Origin: Phyto melanocephala
Taxonomy: Eukaryota; Arthropoda; Insecta; Diptera; Rhinophoridae
Assembly: GCA_941918925.1 (NCBI GenBank)
Contig: OW799233.1
Coordinates: forward strand, 121,732,333 to 121,796,332
Direction of reading: 5' to 3'
Length of the DNA: 64,000 bases
In this document: positions 22,376 through 34,988 of the stretch, in pieces
How the letters are laid out: each line of letters begins with the position of its first letter
How positions within the stretch are numbered: the first letter of the stretch is position 1
Position numbers and translations under genes: made by a program
Notes under the pieces: generated by a model
Told to the model about the DNA's origin: nothing
Seen by the model: the letters and a program-made list of their open reading frames with translations, nothing else
Databases searched by the model: none

Positions 22376-23903
22376 ATCATCATATTAGGTTGTTGCTCAT
22401 TAAATAATAAACAAATATTTTATTTTGTGAGATCCCACAAAATTCCATGTACTGTAGATTTTACTACTTTTTATTTGTGCTGTTGTGCACCTAGTATACC
22501 ACCATTTTTCTTTTCTTCTTTCAAACATAAACCAAGATTAAATACGTAAATGGTAAAAAAATTTTTGCTATTAGTTCTTAACGCTGATTTTTCATATTTC
22601 TTTTTTCTGGCTAACAAACTAAATAAGCGTTTTGTTTTCATGTATAATTTTTCTATTTTTTATTATATTCTACTTTAGTGGCCAACGTGTTTCAGTTACG
22701 TTTTTACGGATTTAGTGTTTGTTTTGTGCTTTCAGTGGCAGAGTTTAGTTTCACAAAAGAGAAAACGAACTTTAATCCTTTAGGGGTTTATGCTATGCTT
22801 TGGAATTAAAAAAAAATTTAATTATTAGAAGAAAAAAACGTATTTGTTATAAAATAAGAAAATAAATTAAAATATATATTTATTTTTATTAAGTTCGTTT
22901 GAAAAATAAAAAGTTATTGCTTAAGAGTCGTTACTGTTTCAAAGGAGCTACTTTGCATGCTGTGTTATTTTAGCCGTAATGAATTAATTAACAAATATCT
23001 CTTAAAAAAACATTTAAAACATTTTCTAGGTTTTTAAAAAATAAACGTATTTCTATGTTTTACAAACGACTATCACTTTGTTCAAAGGATGTAAAAAAAA
23101 TTGTTTATACCAGTATTGAGAGATATTTAATTATGCTGTATTTGTTTGTATGTATGGATGGCTGCATGTAGGCATGTATGCATGTATGTACGCATATTTT
23201 GCTTTTCGAGAAAGAAATCATCGTAATATTCTGTGCGAGACTTTAGCTGGTAAAAAAAACCTCGTTACACTGTCTCACAATCTCTGCGAAACCACCGTAG
23301 AAGTATTTCCTCATAAGTTGGGGAAGTTATAAACCACAACTAAGTAATCTGCCTCATTTCATGGGCCCTAGTGTAAATACATAGTTTTCCTCAAACAAAT
23401 TTTACAAATTCACACTTCCAGTTACCTAAAAACAATTTGTTTAATAGCTTGAACTTTCAGCGTTAAATCTATGACAAACAAAGAAAGTTGGGACTCTTCT
23501 AGGGTCAAAGTACAATTTGGACAAAACGCGAAAATATCACGATCGAAGCGGTATAAATACGACCTTTAATAACTGTGTCCACTAAGAATTTGGGTAAGGT
23601 ATTAATTTAAATAACCAAACTCCCTGTTAAGAAAAATATTGGTCCACCTGCCCATTGAGAAAGATGACCAACGTGTCTGCCAATCAAGAGCAACTAGTTG
23701 CCTAACACTGTTGTGAGTGATCATGTGTGGTGCTGTTAGCCTATATTTAGAGTTTCTTAATACATATATGTACGTTTTACACTTCGTTGATTGAAATTTT
23801 GTCTTTTGTGGCTTCTGTGACTTAAATTATTTTCCAAAAAATAACTGAATGATCTGCCCGGAGAAGGTACAATAATTTTAGTTAATCTATTCATGAATAT
23901 CTA
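22376..23903. other. AT-rich DNA, nothing recognised
   Basis: 23150-23332 is a TTG/GTG-independent open frame with an ATG-rich microsatellite-like start (TATGTATGGATGGCTGCATG) and no domain. No transposon ends were seen. Confidence 0.35.
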
Positions 23904-24315
23904 TCTATATATATATGAGTGAAATTCTGTGTGCGTGTGTGTTTTGTTAGCTATAGACCCCTAAACTGTAAAGCCAATCAAACTCAAACTTTGGCAAGTT
24001 GTTGTACATACTCCAGGGATTGTTTATGGGTGGTAAAAACTGGGCGGGGCTACGCCTATAAAAAATAAGCCATCATTTTTAGCTTCTTGAACTTGACCAA
24101 TTTTTCTGAAACTTTGCACACATATTAAACTTCACCGATTTTTCTGAAACTTTGCACACACATTAAGCTATCATGACTGTACTGTTTACTGATTAGAAAA
24201 GTGGGCAGTGCCATGCCCATCAAAAAAGTTATAATTTTTAGCTTCTTGCACTTTAAAATTCAGAATTCATTTTTATTCATTAACTTGCGTAGCAACGCGC
24301 ACCGGGCTTGGCTAG
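23904..24315 (+). mobile_element. Non-autonomous Helitron (412 bp), internally shortened
   Basis: The ends are A|TCTATATATATATGAGTGAA and GCGCACCGGGCTTGGCTAG|T. Sequence order matches 11649-12396: AGCTATAGACCCCTAAACTG, TTGTTTATGGGTGG, GGGCGGGGCTACGCC, then one further module and the terminal GTAGCAACGCGC. It has only two or three of the palindromic modules and a duplicated TTTTTCTGAAACTTTGCACA block at about 24101 and 24138, so modules have been lost by recombination or slippage. Confidence 0.87.
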
Positions 24316-25570
24316 TTAGTTAAGGGGGGAAGTAAAATTCATACAAATTTTTTTACCGTTAATTTGATCCCCTTCTTATTTAACTAATAATGATGATTGA
24401 AGCGCAATCAAATAAAATTTTGTTTAATAATATTTATTCCTTAATTAGGATCCACATGTATTTTTAAATTACGTCGTAAAAACTCAACGGCATCAATGCA
24501 CAATCAAAATAAAACCAAAAAAAAAAATTCATATAATGAAAGCATCAATATTTCGTCATTACATATAATGAAATATAATAGTTCTATTTTTTGGAAGTTT
24601 TCTTAAACTCTTTCTCCTCTTACCGTCGTTGTCATTACTGTAATCCACAAAGTTTAATTAAATAATTAACTTAATTTTTAATTTAAAGAAATATGGTGGA
24701 AAAGACCAATAAACTTTTTTTTATTTTTACTTAGACCACTTTCACAATTAAGGGCACTATACATATGTATGCGTAATATCTTTACTTGTCGTTGGCATGT
24801 GATTTTCTAAAAAACCACTGGAGAAATATTTATTGGTATTTACATATGTATGTTGCAACCATCAATATAATATGACATGTCGTAATCATTGTTTTTCTCT
24901 GCATGTACGTAAATCAACATATTACAATGTTGCAATCAATTCTACTTGACTCTATTGAATATGTGTGTACATATCAAATATCTGTATCTTTGTTATACAC
25001 AATGGAAAAACTGAAAACAAATAAACTGGCAATTTGTTGTTGCACCATCAATATGCAAAAATATTGTCAACAATTTTTCTTTTTGTTTAAGAATTAAAAA
25101 AAAAACGTATATATTAAGCATTCACTAACAGCCATATGCATGTATTTCGCTTGGCTAAACGAATTCACCTTTCATACAAGCAAAAAATAAAAATAGAATC
25201 TTAGTGATGATGACAATAACAGTTACAATTTCTTTCCTTTTTTAGTACATGCATGCATACACAAGTTTAGTAAATTCTATGTGATTTGTTCGAAGAAGAT
25301 TTTATGCCTGAATATGCATACGTGCAATAGCGATAATAGCAGTACCAATACCATTGTGAAGCAGTAATATTTATGTCCCTATTTTTGTTACTTTTTTTTT
25401 TTCATCGTTTTTAGTTGTTAAAAGGTAGTAGAGGGCGTCGATAGTTTATTTTGAATTTATGTGTGCACAAAAAAAAATATATACTACTGATTGTTACTAT
25501 TGTTGTAGTTGTTAAAAATATTTGTAAATAAAAGAAAACATATAAACACAAAATATTGACATTTTTATAA
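24316..25570. other. AT-rich DNA, nothing recognised
   Basis: No supported feature; a few short ATG-rich microsatellite-like patches (for example near 24770 and 24850). Confidence 0.35.
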
Positions 25571-25571
25571 C

Positions 25572-26423
25572 GGGTGTTTTTTTATAGAGGTACTGAATTT
25601 AAGGTGTCAAGGTGACTGACGGCCACTTTGTCAACTGTCAAGTGATATATGTTAAGTATATGTTAAGGTGTGCAAATTTATTTCGGAAATCTGGGTTCTG
25701 CACAAAATACATACGCAAGACGATTTTCATAAGCGAATTTTGTTTAGCGATGATTGTTGGCACGTCAATAAACAAAACTATATGTATATTACATATATAT
25801 TTGGAGAAATAATAATAATCATCATGCGTATGTGAGATACCGTTATATACAGAAAAACTGACTGTTTGGTGTGCATTATGGGCTTGTGGAATCATTGGTC
25901 CGTACTTGTTTAAAAACGATGCTGGTCGGAACGTTACAGTCAATAGTGATCGCTAGAGCCATGTTTACTCACTTTTTTGTTAATCAATTGAACAACCATA
26001 ATGTGCAGGACGGCACAAAATGTCACACAGCTTAGGCCACAATTGATTTATTAAAGGGAGTGTTTGGTAACCGCATATTTCCACGTTTCGAACGTATTAA
26101 TTGCCTTCTAATATCATGTGATTTAACGCCGCTAGACTATTTTATTTGGGTATATGTCAAGTCACTTGTCTGCGCTAATAAGCCCGAAACGATAAACTAC
26201 TAATAGGGCTGCATTCGCCCCGTTATTACCATTAAATGGCGCCAAATTATCGAAAATTGGACCTCCAAATAAGACTATGTACATGCCAATCATGACGGTC
26301 ATATTCCAAAGGTCATGTTTAAATTATAATGCCAAAATTCGAATAAGGAAAATTTAATGTTAGTTTTAAAAATTCATCTTTGTTATATTTCACTTCAAAA
26401 ATGTACCTGTATAAAAAGCACCC
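25572..26423 (+). mobile_element. Decayed IS630/Tc1-mariner-like DNA transposon
   Basis: The ends are inverted: GGGTGTTTTTTTATAGAGG at 25572 and, reversed, GGGTGCTTTTTATACAGG at 26423. In between are fragments of a transposase in shifting plus-strand frames: RILFSDDCWHVNKQNY (about 25735), LTVWCALWACGIIGPYLFKN then DAGRNVTVNSDR (about 25857-25950), a degenerate middle, then LDYFIWV-like and WRQIIENWTSK-like pieces. The first catalytic Asp sits in FSDD. The order fits the C-terminal DDE domain. The N-terminal domain is deleted and several frameshifts and stops are present, so it is dead. Confidence 0.75.
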
Positions 26424-28201
26424 TTTATGTACATGGACATGTTTTTCCGGTAGCGAACGTCATCATAATTCATCGTAACCAAACTAACAATATTAGATCA
26501 TCGACGACAGATGACGACTTTGCTTTTTTATTTTTACAAATTTTTTAAGCAAATGTTCGAAGTTATATACATTACCGAAATAGATTTTGTCTCATAGGAG
26601 TGCATATTATTGTTAGTCTTAACAGTTAAAATCAATAAAATTTATTAAAAATCTTTTAATTTAAATGTTAAATTTGTGATTTGTATTTAAGAATAGTTCT
26701 AGCGGACATTTTTTCCCAATAAATTTTAGATAGGTTTGGCACCCACCGATAAGTTTTAGACATATTCAGGGTACTGTGATATCTTTCTCAAAATTAATTT
26801 CGGGTATTATAATAACATCTTGCTTCGTTATGCTAAAAATGAGCTAAGAAAAAGCAATAGTCACAAAAATAAATTTTATACGATATTCAGAAAAATAGTA
26901 CAAACATAAATCAATGCGATCGTCGCTGGGCATGTAAATAACAATTATATAATTTATTTCAGGAAAAATAAATGTTAAGAGTCTTAGACATTTCAATAAT
27001 AATTATGAAAACTATTTTAATTGTTAGATAGGATAATATATACGAAATATGTATTTAATGCCATATCTTCAGAACTACAAATATTATAGTCTTTAAATTT
27101 TATGTAATTCGCTACAATATTAGTTTTTGGGCCCAGCAATCAGTCCTGGTTCTGCTAGTTTAAAATAATTTCGTGTACATTGCGACTTTGCAATGCTTCA
27201 TCGATGAAAATGTAATAGTGACAATGCTACTTAAATTCGCAATTGGGTTTATAGAAGAGAAACATCTTTTACACCTGTTTTACACAGTTGGATGAATCGT
27301 ACTGCTGATTTTTCAATACTTTTTATTTATTTTTTATGGAGTAAGAATACATATGAATTTGAGCTTTATATTTTAATAAATAGTTTATGCAAATTTTACG
27401 AGTCTTTTGTTAGCAATAAAAAATATTTCTTATCTTTTTATAAGAAATTTGTCAATAAATAATATACTTTATGTCAAATAACTCAACAAATTGCCTTTGT
27501 AGGAGATTTATGATTCAAATAAAAATTATGAAATTTACTTTATAAGAAGAATTATTTATTACCCTCAATATACGTAAAATCATTTATATAAGGTACTCGT
27601 AAAAATAATTTTAAGAAATTTTATCACCAGAAAAGCAAATTTTTTTCAACACAAATCTAATATAATACTAGGCGAGCCGATAAACAACCGATTTTATTAA
27701 AAAAAAACATTTTAAAGGCCACTAACTCAAGTCTATTTTATCGGTTTAGTGTTTCGGTAGTTATAAGCGTTTAAAGCACATAAGTATACTACATATACAC
27801 GAACCACAAAACCACAAAACAGAGAGAGCGTAACACTTTAAAGTCCTGTTGAAAAAATGTTTTGTTGTTTTTTTTTTTCTCAGCTTTGAATGTGGTGTTC
27901 ACGGTTTATATAATTTACTTCCTAATAGAGGTTTGCTAACCTGTTCCAACGATTTCTAGCGAAAATTTTGTTGGACAAAAGCGGTCCGTGTTCAGCTAGC
28001 TAAATTTATTCAACATTTACAAAAAAATAATATTATTCGAAAAATATTAATAAAATAAGAGTTTAGCATTATTTATCTAAAAGAACATAATATAATGGCA
28101 GTATATCTAATGAAGTTTGTGAAAAAAAATGATTTATAATAAATATTACATGACAAAATCTCATATCAATTGGAATTTTAAGAATATATCTAATATCTTC
28201 T
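26424..28201. other. AT-rich DNA, nothing recognised
   Basis: No supported feature. CTAGGCGAGCCGATAAACAA at about 27670 could be a minus-strand Helitron 3' end, but no matching start was found. Confidence 0.3.
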
Positions 28202-28330
28202 TCTAATATATAAAATTCTCGTGTCGTAGTGTTTGTGATTAAACTCCTCCGAAATGGCTTGACTGATTTTCATGAAATTTTGTGTGCATATTGGGTAGGT
28301 CTGAGAATCGGTCAATAACTATTTTTCATA
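28202..28330 (+). mobile_element. Helitron 5'-end fragment
   Basis: TCTAATATATAAAATTCTCG then TGTCGTAGTGTTTG, AACTCCTCCGAAATGGCTTG and TTTCATGAAATTTTGTGTGC follow the order of the 5' end of the minus-strand Helitron at 18461. No CTRR end could be tied to it; it may extend to about 28620. Confidence 0.65.
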
Positions 28331-30100
28331 TCCCTCAACGCCTCGCTTTTTTTCACGCCTCCTCAGGTAGGCCATACTGCTAAACAGATCTTCTTGAGAT
28401 TTTCCTATAAGATAAGACTCTGGTATGAATAATAGGATACTTTTTTTTGCAACACTCACTTTGACGCATACTTTGACGCCCATTTTTTTAGTGCAGTTCA
28501 ATAGGTAGTAAACAAGAAGTAAAATAAATACCAAAAAAATATTTGAACAATAAAAATAAGAATCTATTTATCAACTAAACTGCCATTCAAGAAATTTCCG
28601 AGCCATCTAGTTTTGTATATAAAAAATTTCACATAAAAGCTGTGATCAAATTTGGAATTAAGTCGAAATCAGTCTGTTATCAATTCAAAATTCCGCGACT
28701 ATAAAGGCTGAAATTGGCTAGAAGATCATTTAGATGATTAAATGAAGGAAAAATGTATCACTAATGTGTTTGAAGTAAATTAGGAAAAAACTATGCTCTT
28801 TTTTATGATAGTCGGTCCATTGTAGGCACTAACAAAAGCACCTAAATCCATATAAAATATTAATAAACCAAACGTCTTCTGTTCAGAGTCTAATTATATA
28901 AGACTTTAACATAAATATTTATACCAGTTTTATCTGTATGTAAATATATATTTTTTGGTATAAAGACTGAGTCAAGTTGAAAAAGTCCAAACCTATGGCA
29001 AATTGGTATGTTGTGTGTTGTGTATAGGAATAATAATTTCCGTACTAAAACCATAATCCCAAAATCAGCTTATATTTTAACTAGGTCAATAGCCCAGTCT
29101 TTTCAATTTAATAACTTAGGGACTTCCAGTTGGAATCCCCTAGGTATTATAATTGTGGTATATTGTCAATGTTCAGTTCTGGTTTCTAATGCGCGCTCAC
29201 GTAGAATACTGAAAAGGATAGTGTTCCAAATTCTTATTCTGTTTTCCGCATGCTGTACATCTGATACTCCTCTGCGATCTTTTACTGCTCTAGTTAATCT
29301 TTTTAGTGTTGGCTTACTCAGTTTCAGAATCTTCTTTGATTTCTTAACCCTTTGGCTTTTTCCGTGCAAAAAAAAATATTTTTTATATCGTTTGTCCACT
29401 GTGATAATCTTGTAAAAATTACATGCATCACATGTGATACACGGAGCAAAATTTATTTATCATACGTTCAGTGCATTACACTTAATTCATATAATTTTTA
29501 TAGTTCGTAACTATTAATTTGTTTTGTAGAATATTGATAGAACCAAAAAATTATTACGTATGTCGAGTAAAATAAGAGAATCCAACTTTTCTTATTGTCG
29601 TGGGTTTGCGAAGCAAAATAGCAGATTCCAACTGTCAGTATCAATTTATTAGTGAAGTGTGAATGCACTATCATTTAACGTTCGTAAAATAAAAATTATA
29701 ATTTGGATTATGAATATGTAATTCGTATAAATGATGACAGCTCTGATGAATATGACTTTTTTCAGGTGATGATGACTACTTCTTTGTGGATTCGATAGTA
29801 AATCTGTTGACACAAAGAACTTGTTTGTTAAACTGCCACAGATGGTCTCTACATCAAGATCGTTTGTTCAACAAGAGTAGAGAGGTGATTTTAAAGAATC
29901 AAAAAAAAATTAATTTATTAGCAAACATCGTCATGAGACATTTGCGCGTAAAAGATATCTTGGCTATTATGAACAATTTTTTAAAAGCCTGAAAGGGAAT
30001 ACGGCTACCGTGAAGTTAAAAAAAAGTTATGCACAGTGAATTGAATGCCGAAAAGTATTTTTTACAAAATTTACAAAAACCATCCTTTCGAAGTTTTTAA
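28331..30100. other. AT-rich DNA with unassigned open frames
   Basis: The longest frame is 29008-29415 (+, 135 codons), overlapped by 29166-29399 (-, 77 codons). The minus frame is Lys/Arg-rich (KSKKILKLSKPTLKRLTRAV) and looks more protein-like than its partner, but I recognise no family. 29786-29992 (+) is also unassigned. These could be pieces of dead elements. Confidence 0.3.
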
Positions 30101-30850
30101 TCTATAACTATATATATAAAAATCAATGTGTGTTTGTATGTTTGTTTGTGCTTTATAGACGGTTAAACGGCTAGACCAATTTCTGTATATCTGGAAGGAA
30201 CTATAGGCTATACTTTGGTTTGAAATTGTAAGTGGGCGGGGTGCCACGCCCTATTAAAGAATAAGTATTAAATGTTATATATCACGAAAGATAATGCAGC
30301 TCTTCAAATTGAGTACGGTAAACTTTGACATCCATGTAGGCGTGGCCACATGAATTAAACACTAAATTTCGTATATTTGGAAAACGATATCGATTAGAGT
30401 ACTAAAATTTTGCAAGAGCAACTTTGACACCCAAATACACATATCTGTAAAAAATGAGTACATTAGAAATAGTGGGCGTGGAAGCTCTCATAGCAATTGA
30501 ATACTAAAATTCGTATATTCGGGAAGCGATAACAGTTAGAGTTCCCAAATTTTACACGAGAAGCTTTGAGATCTATATGACTATTTTGATAAGAAATGGA
30601 TGCTTTAGTAACAGTGGGCGTGATACCTGTCATATGAATTAAATACAAAAATTCGTATATCTGGGAAGCGATAATAGTTAGAGTACCCAAATTTTGCAAG
30701 AGACACTTTGACGTCTATATGATTATTTGAATAAGAAATGGCTGATTTAGTAATGGTAGGAGTGGCAATTGCAAAATAAATATATTTTTGAACTATAAAA
30801 TTTGTATATCATTACGATGGGGGTGGCGCAGCACACCGGGTATTAGCTAA
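30101..30850 (+). mobile_element. Non-autonomous Helitron, second family (750 bp)
   Basis: It starts A|TCTATAACTATATATATAAA and ends GCAGCACACCGGGTATTAGCTAA|T, giving TC and CTAA (CTRR) ends. Internal modules of about 140 bp repeat an AAATTCGTATATTCGGGAAG-type block followed by CGATA...AGAGT and a GTGGGCGTG element. The motif content differs from the 11649 family, so this is a distinct non-autonomous family with the same end chemistry. Confidence 0.83.
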
Positions 30851-32673
30851 TATATATAATATAATATTAAGTTATGGAATATAATAATGATATTATTTTT
30901 TCTATAATGCTTGTTACCTTATCGACAGTAGTATTTTGCCTCTTTCTGACATGTTCTTTCATCGTCCAAACTTTAAGTTATTTTTATTTACCCTCTGAAA
31001 CTAAAGAGTTTTTCAGGCATCTACGCGCAAGAAAACCCATGGTTACGACATTTTCACGACGGTCATTTTATAGTTTCTATAACAATATTTGGTTGTCGAA
31101 AACAAGTAAGAGTTATTCCTGTCTCATTTCATTATACATATATTTTGTCTGATAATCAAGCATTTGTTTGAATTGTATCATTTAATGTTTACTTTTCGTT
31201 AAAATTTCAAAATGGTTATCATTTAAAAATAGTATGATTAAAAAAAAATAATTTGACAAAAATAACATTATATTCAAAAGCATTAAAAATTAAAAATAAT
31301 CATTAAATAATAGGTGAGACAACAGTATGATTACAAATTAATCAAGCTATAATTTTTTTCTAATAATAATTTGCTGTCTTCTTCTTGCTGAATAAAATTT
31401 TATTATTTGAAAAGTTTGAGATGTCAAAAAGAGGAAAAAAAAATTTTGAAAAATTAAAGAAAATTTACAAATAAACAATAAAATCTACAAGAAATATTGG
31501 TATAAAAACTGAAATTAAATTGGTAAGTACAATCAATATGTCTATGTTACAGTAAAAGACAATAATTTACCGTAAAAAAGCAAAAATTGTCGATTTCAAT
31601 TGTAGTCTATGTATGTATGTATATGATTATTGAACGATACTTTAATTAAACATAATAATGATAACTCGTAACCATTATATGTTTTAACCATAATCATACA
31701 ATTCAATCATAGTATGTTGCTCTTCGATTATGGTTACCACAACCATATTTTTTCTTTGCGTGCACTTTTCCGATTGCAGGACATTCTGTGATTCAACTCT
31801 TTTGTTTAATTATTGGATTGTGTATATTTAAAATTACGAATCGGCGCTTCGTTGTATAGCCTTTCATCGTTTAATGCATTCCATAATTGTTTAATCTCAG
31901 ACTGGAAAACAGTATTGTGATCTGTTTTCTTTTACATTTTTAGTAGTTGATAACAATTACAAATATTTTAAATATACTTAACAGGATTACTTACAATTAC
32001 GATTAAATTATTAGAAGTAACCAAAAAAGAAAGCAATCCGACTAATTCGATCGTTCCCTATGGACTATTTTTAAAGTCTATGGTATTCATATCGCAGGAT
32101 TGCTATTTTATTACGACAATTATTAATGTAAAAATTATTTGGTTGACCTTTTTTAATAAATAAAAATTCTTAAAATGTTCCGGATTATGCCAAACCTTTT
32201 AAATCAAAGTAAACTAATTAAATGCTACTCATATTGATGACTAATCATTCGATCAATCGTTTTTTATTACTTTTGATTAATTCATCAAATTTTGAAGTGA
32301 TTGTTTTTAGAAAATTTTTAATCATAATTAGTTTCTTATCATGCAATCATTAGTCATTAATTGACATTTCAAATTAATAATAAGTGATCAAAAGCTGTTT
32401 ATTATCCTTTTTTAGTCACTACGATTCTTTTAGAAAAGTATTGAAACTGATTACTAATCACGACTGCAATCTGCCAGCTAAAATGCAAGAACTTGTAATA
32501 TATTTTATTAAAAAACAGTCACGTTTATTAACTTTAAACTGTAACATTTTGTTAAATTATGTTAAATACTTTAATAACTTTAACTTGTTGAATTTTTTTT
32601 GGTTCTTAAAAAAAAACATTCACAGTTTAAGCTGAATGCTACCAAAAAATGCCGATCAACAATTATAATTATA
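30851..32673. other. AT-rich DNA, one unassigned open frame
   Basis: 30874-31152 (+) begins with a true ATG just after the Helitron. It has a hydrophobic stretch (FSIMLVTLSTVVFCLFLTCS) and stays open for 92 codons, but no homology or splice context supports it. The rest is AT-rich with no recognised element. Confidence 0.3.
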
Positions 32674-32890
32674 CTAGCTGGACCCGGTCTGCGTGGCTGG
32701 GTCCAGCGAAACAGAGCATACGGTTTTCGCGCTAATCTCTATCGGGCAAAACACAAAAAAATCTAAATATTGCGCCATCTGTCGGACGAACATGCATGCA
32801 TATAAAATTTGGTCAAAATCGGTCCAGTAGTTTTTGAGTTTGTCGATCACGAACATACACGTAATTTCTATTTTTGTATATATATAGAGA
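32674..32890 (-). mobile_element. Short non-autonomous Helitron (217 bp), third family
   Basis: On the minus strand it starts A|TCTCTATATATATACAAAAA and ends CGCAGACCGGGTCCAGCTAG|T. It contains ACTACTGGACCGATTTTGAC, the family equivalent of the CCGATTTT block of other Helitron starts. The paired GGACCCGG / CTGGGTCC near its 3' end would form the terminal hairpin. No coding capacity. Confidence 0.8.
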
Positions 32891-33475
32891 TACATATACA
32901 TAACTAAACACTATATCCGATATATGTACATACATACACACTTCAAGTTTTAATTGCTTTTTGTTGTTTGTTTTACAATTTTTACTTTTTATAAAAATTT
33001 TTGGGTGAACTTTTATTCAATTACATACTGGCTGTTGATAAAATTGTAAATATTAAAAATTTTTTATTTACCACATTCAACCTTCACTCGGTTGCAGTTT
33101 TACTTAGTCATCAGAATTTAAACGACGGAAATTGTGTTTTTAAAAAAAGAAAAGTGTAACAAACTTAATTGAATATTTTTTTAGCGGATGCTGTTGCTGA
33201 GTACTTTTGTTGTTATATATTTTCAAATACCAATTATAAACTCCAATAACAAAATAATAGAAATAAAAACAAACAAACAATTAGAGTCACTCTTATTTCA
33301 ATGTACAATATAGGATTAAATGTTTATAAAAAAACGAGGCACACTTACATGTTTTTTATTAACCAGAATTAGGGGATTTTTATTTGTGGGTATATATTTT
33401 TGAATAATTAAAATTTTTTTAAGTTTTATATTTATTCATGAAATTTTTGTTTGTGTTATTTTACGCTTCACAGAG
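32891..33475. other. AT-rich DNA, nothing recognised
   Basis: No supported feature. Confidence 0.35.
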
Positions 33476-33584
33476 AATCTAAGGGGATATGTAAAGGTTT
33501 GTCATTCCATATGAAGTTCCTACAATTTTTGCTTTTGACCCCATAAACAAGTTTATGACTATTGTATTATATTTAGACAGGTTA

Positions 33585-33624
<40 letters not shown>

Positions 33625-33753
33625 GTCTGTGTATTTTTAAATCAGTTTTTAGATCCGCAGTGTGATAATATAAAAATATCAGAAATATTCGGGATCAGTC
33701 CGGTATTTCAAATCAGAAATGTCAAACTATAAACAACTGAGATATGAGGAAAA
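33476..33753 (-). mobile_element. mini-me-like 3' portion with (GTCT)n tract
   Basis: Minus-strand mini-me 3' end: GGTTTGTCATTCCATATGAA, CCCCATAAA core, an expanded (GTCT)n microsatellite at about 33588-33628, ATATCAGAAATATTCGGGAT and ACAACTGAGATATGAGG. It breaks off exactly where the 39-bp tandem array starts. Confidence 0.75.
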
Positions 33754-34495
33754 AACAAATAGGGACTCGAATAAGTACTTATGAAAATCGCTTCCAAATA
33801 GGGACTCAAATAAGTACTTATTACAACCGCTTACAAATAGGGACTCGAATTAGTACTTACCACACTCGCTTATTAATAGGGACTTAAATAAGTACTTACC
33901 ACGCTCGCTTACAAGTAGGGACTTAAATAAGTACTTATCACAATCACTTACAAATAGGGACTCAAATAGGTACTTATCACAATCGCTTACAAATAGGGAC
34001 TCAAATAAGTACTTACCACGCTCTCTTACAAATATGGACTCAAATAAGTTCTTATTACAATCGCTTACAAATAGGGACTCAAAAAAGTACTTACCACGCT
34101 CGCTTACAAGTAGGGACTCATATAAGTACTTACCACGCTCGCTTACAAGTAGGGACTTAAATAAGTACTTATCACAATCCCTTACAAATAGGGACTCAAA
34201 AAAGTACTTATTACAATCGCTCACAAATAGGGACTCAAATAAGTACTTACCACGCTCTCTTACAAATATGGACTCAAATAAGTACTTATTACAATCGTTT
34301 ACATATAGGCTCTCAAATAAGTACTTACCACGCTCTCTTACAAATATGGACTCAAATAAGTACTTATTACAGTCGCTTACAAATAGGGACTCAAATAAGT
34401 ACTTACCACGCTCGCTTTTAAATAGGGACTTAAATAAGTACTTACTACGTTTGTTTATAAATAGGGACTTAAATAAGTTCTTTTTACCAAATATT
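33754..34495. repeat. 39-bp minisatellite, 19 units
   Basis: Units of 39 bp (GGGACTCAAATAAGTACTTA, then a variable CCACGCTCGC or TCACAATCGC part and TTACAAATA) run from about 33755 to 34495 with exact 39-bp spacing. The inner AAGTACTT is palindromic. Because 39 is divisible by 3, long open frames appear on both strands (33850-34224 - and 34034-34525 +) encoding 13-residue repeats such as SLTNRDSNKYLPR. I treat these as by-products: both strands are open, the flanks are transposon sequence, and no start or splice context is evident. Confidence 0.9.
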
Positions 34496-34667
34496 TTTTT
34501 TCACAACACATCCACGCAAACATGAAATACTGGAAAGAGGAAGCCTGGGTTCCCATCCCGGCTAAGAAAAAAAATATATTTTTTAAATTATTGAAACATA
34601 CCGATATTATATTATTTTATAATTAAGCGATGCGATAATTTTATGATGATAAACTAATTATAAAGAA

Positions 34668-34850
34668 CAGTGAAAAATTCTATACTCGGCCATGCCGAAG
34701 CTGGTAACACCCTTTACCATCTTGTACAAAGGTACATATAATGAGTTTAGTTTTATACGCCATTTTGATTTTTCGACACCAAATCAGATTTTGAATGCTT
34801 ACATAATAAATAGTTAATTTGATACCAATATTATAGAGGTTATCTTTTTA
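34668..34850 (+). mobile_element. DINE-like divergent subfamily, 5' fragment
   Basis: Has TATACTCGGCCATGCCGAAG (hairpin), TAACACCCTTTACCATCTTG, TATACGCCATTTTGATTTTT and CAGATTTTGAATGC, in the same order as 16605-16800 and 58905-59110. Its 3' part is not recognised. Confidence 0.55.
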
Positions 34851-34988
34851 CACAATTTTCTTGTCATTATTTTAAAATAAGTATTTAGGTTATCTTATTC
34901 TTTATAACGGTTTTTACCGCTTAAAAATATCTCATCGTAAAATTATAAAATAAGTAATGTATGTATGTACATATTTTTAAATAACTAA

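Noticed and set aside
27660..27700. Possible minus-strand Helitron 3' end (CTAGGCGAGCCGATAAACAA)
   Set aside because: No matching 5' TC start or shared internal block could be found.
29008..29415. 135-residue plus frame and 77-residue minus frame
   Set aside because: Neither matches a family I know. They could be antisense to each other within a dead element, so no product is claimed.
30874..31152. 92-residue frame with a membrane-like segment next to a Helitron end
   Set aside because: Hydrophobic stretches arise readily in T-rich DNA. No conserved motif, and only a weak donor-like CAAGTAAGAG near 31105. Kept only as an unassigned frame.
33754..34495. CRISPR-like array
   Set aside because: Units are contiguous with no unique spacers, and the context is a eukaryotic genome.
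33850..34525. Two overlapping 124- and 163-residue repeat proteins on opposite strands
   Set aside because: They follow automatically from a 39-bp period divisible by three. Both strands are open and the flanks are transposon DNA.
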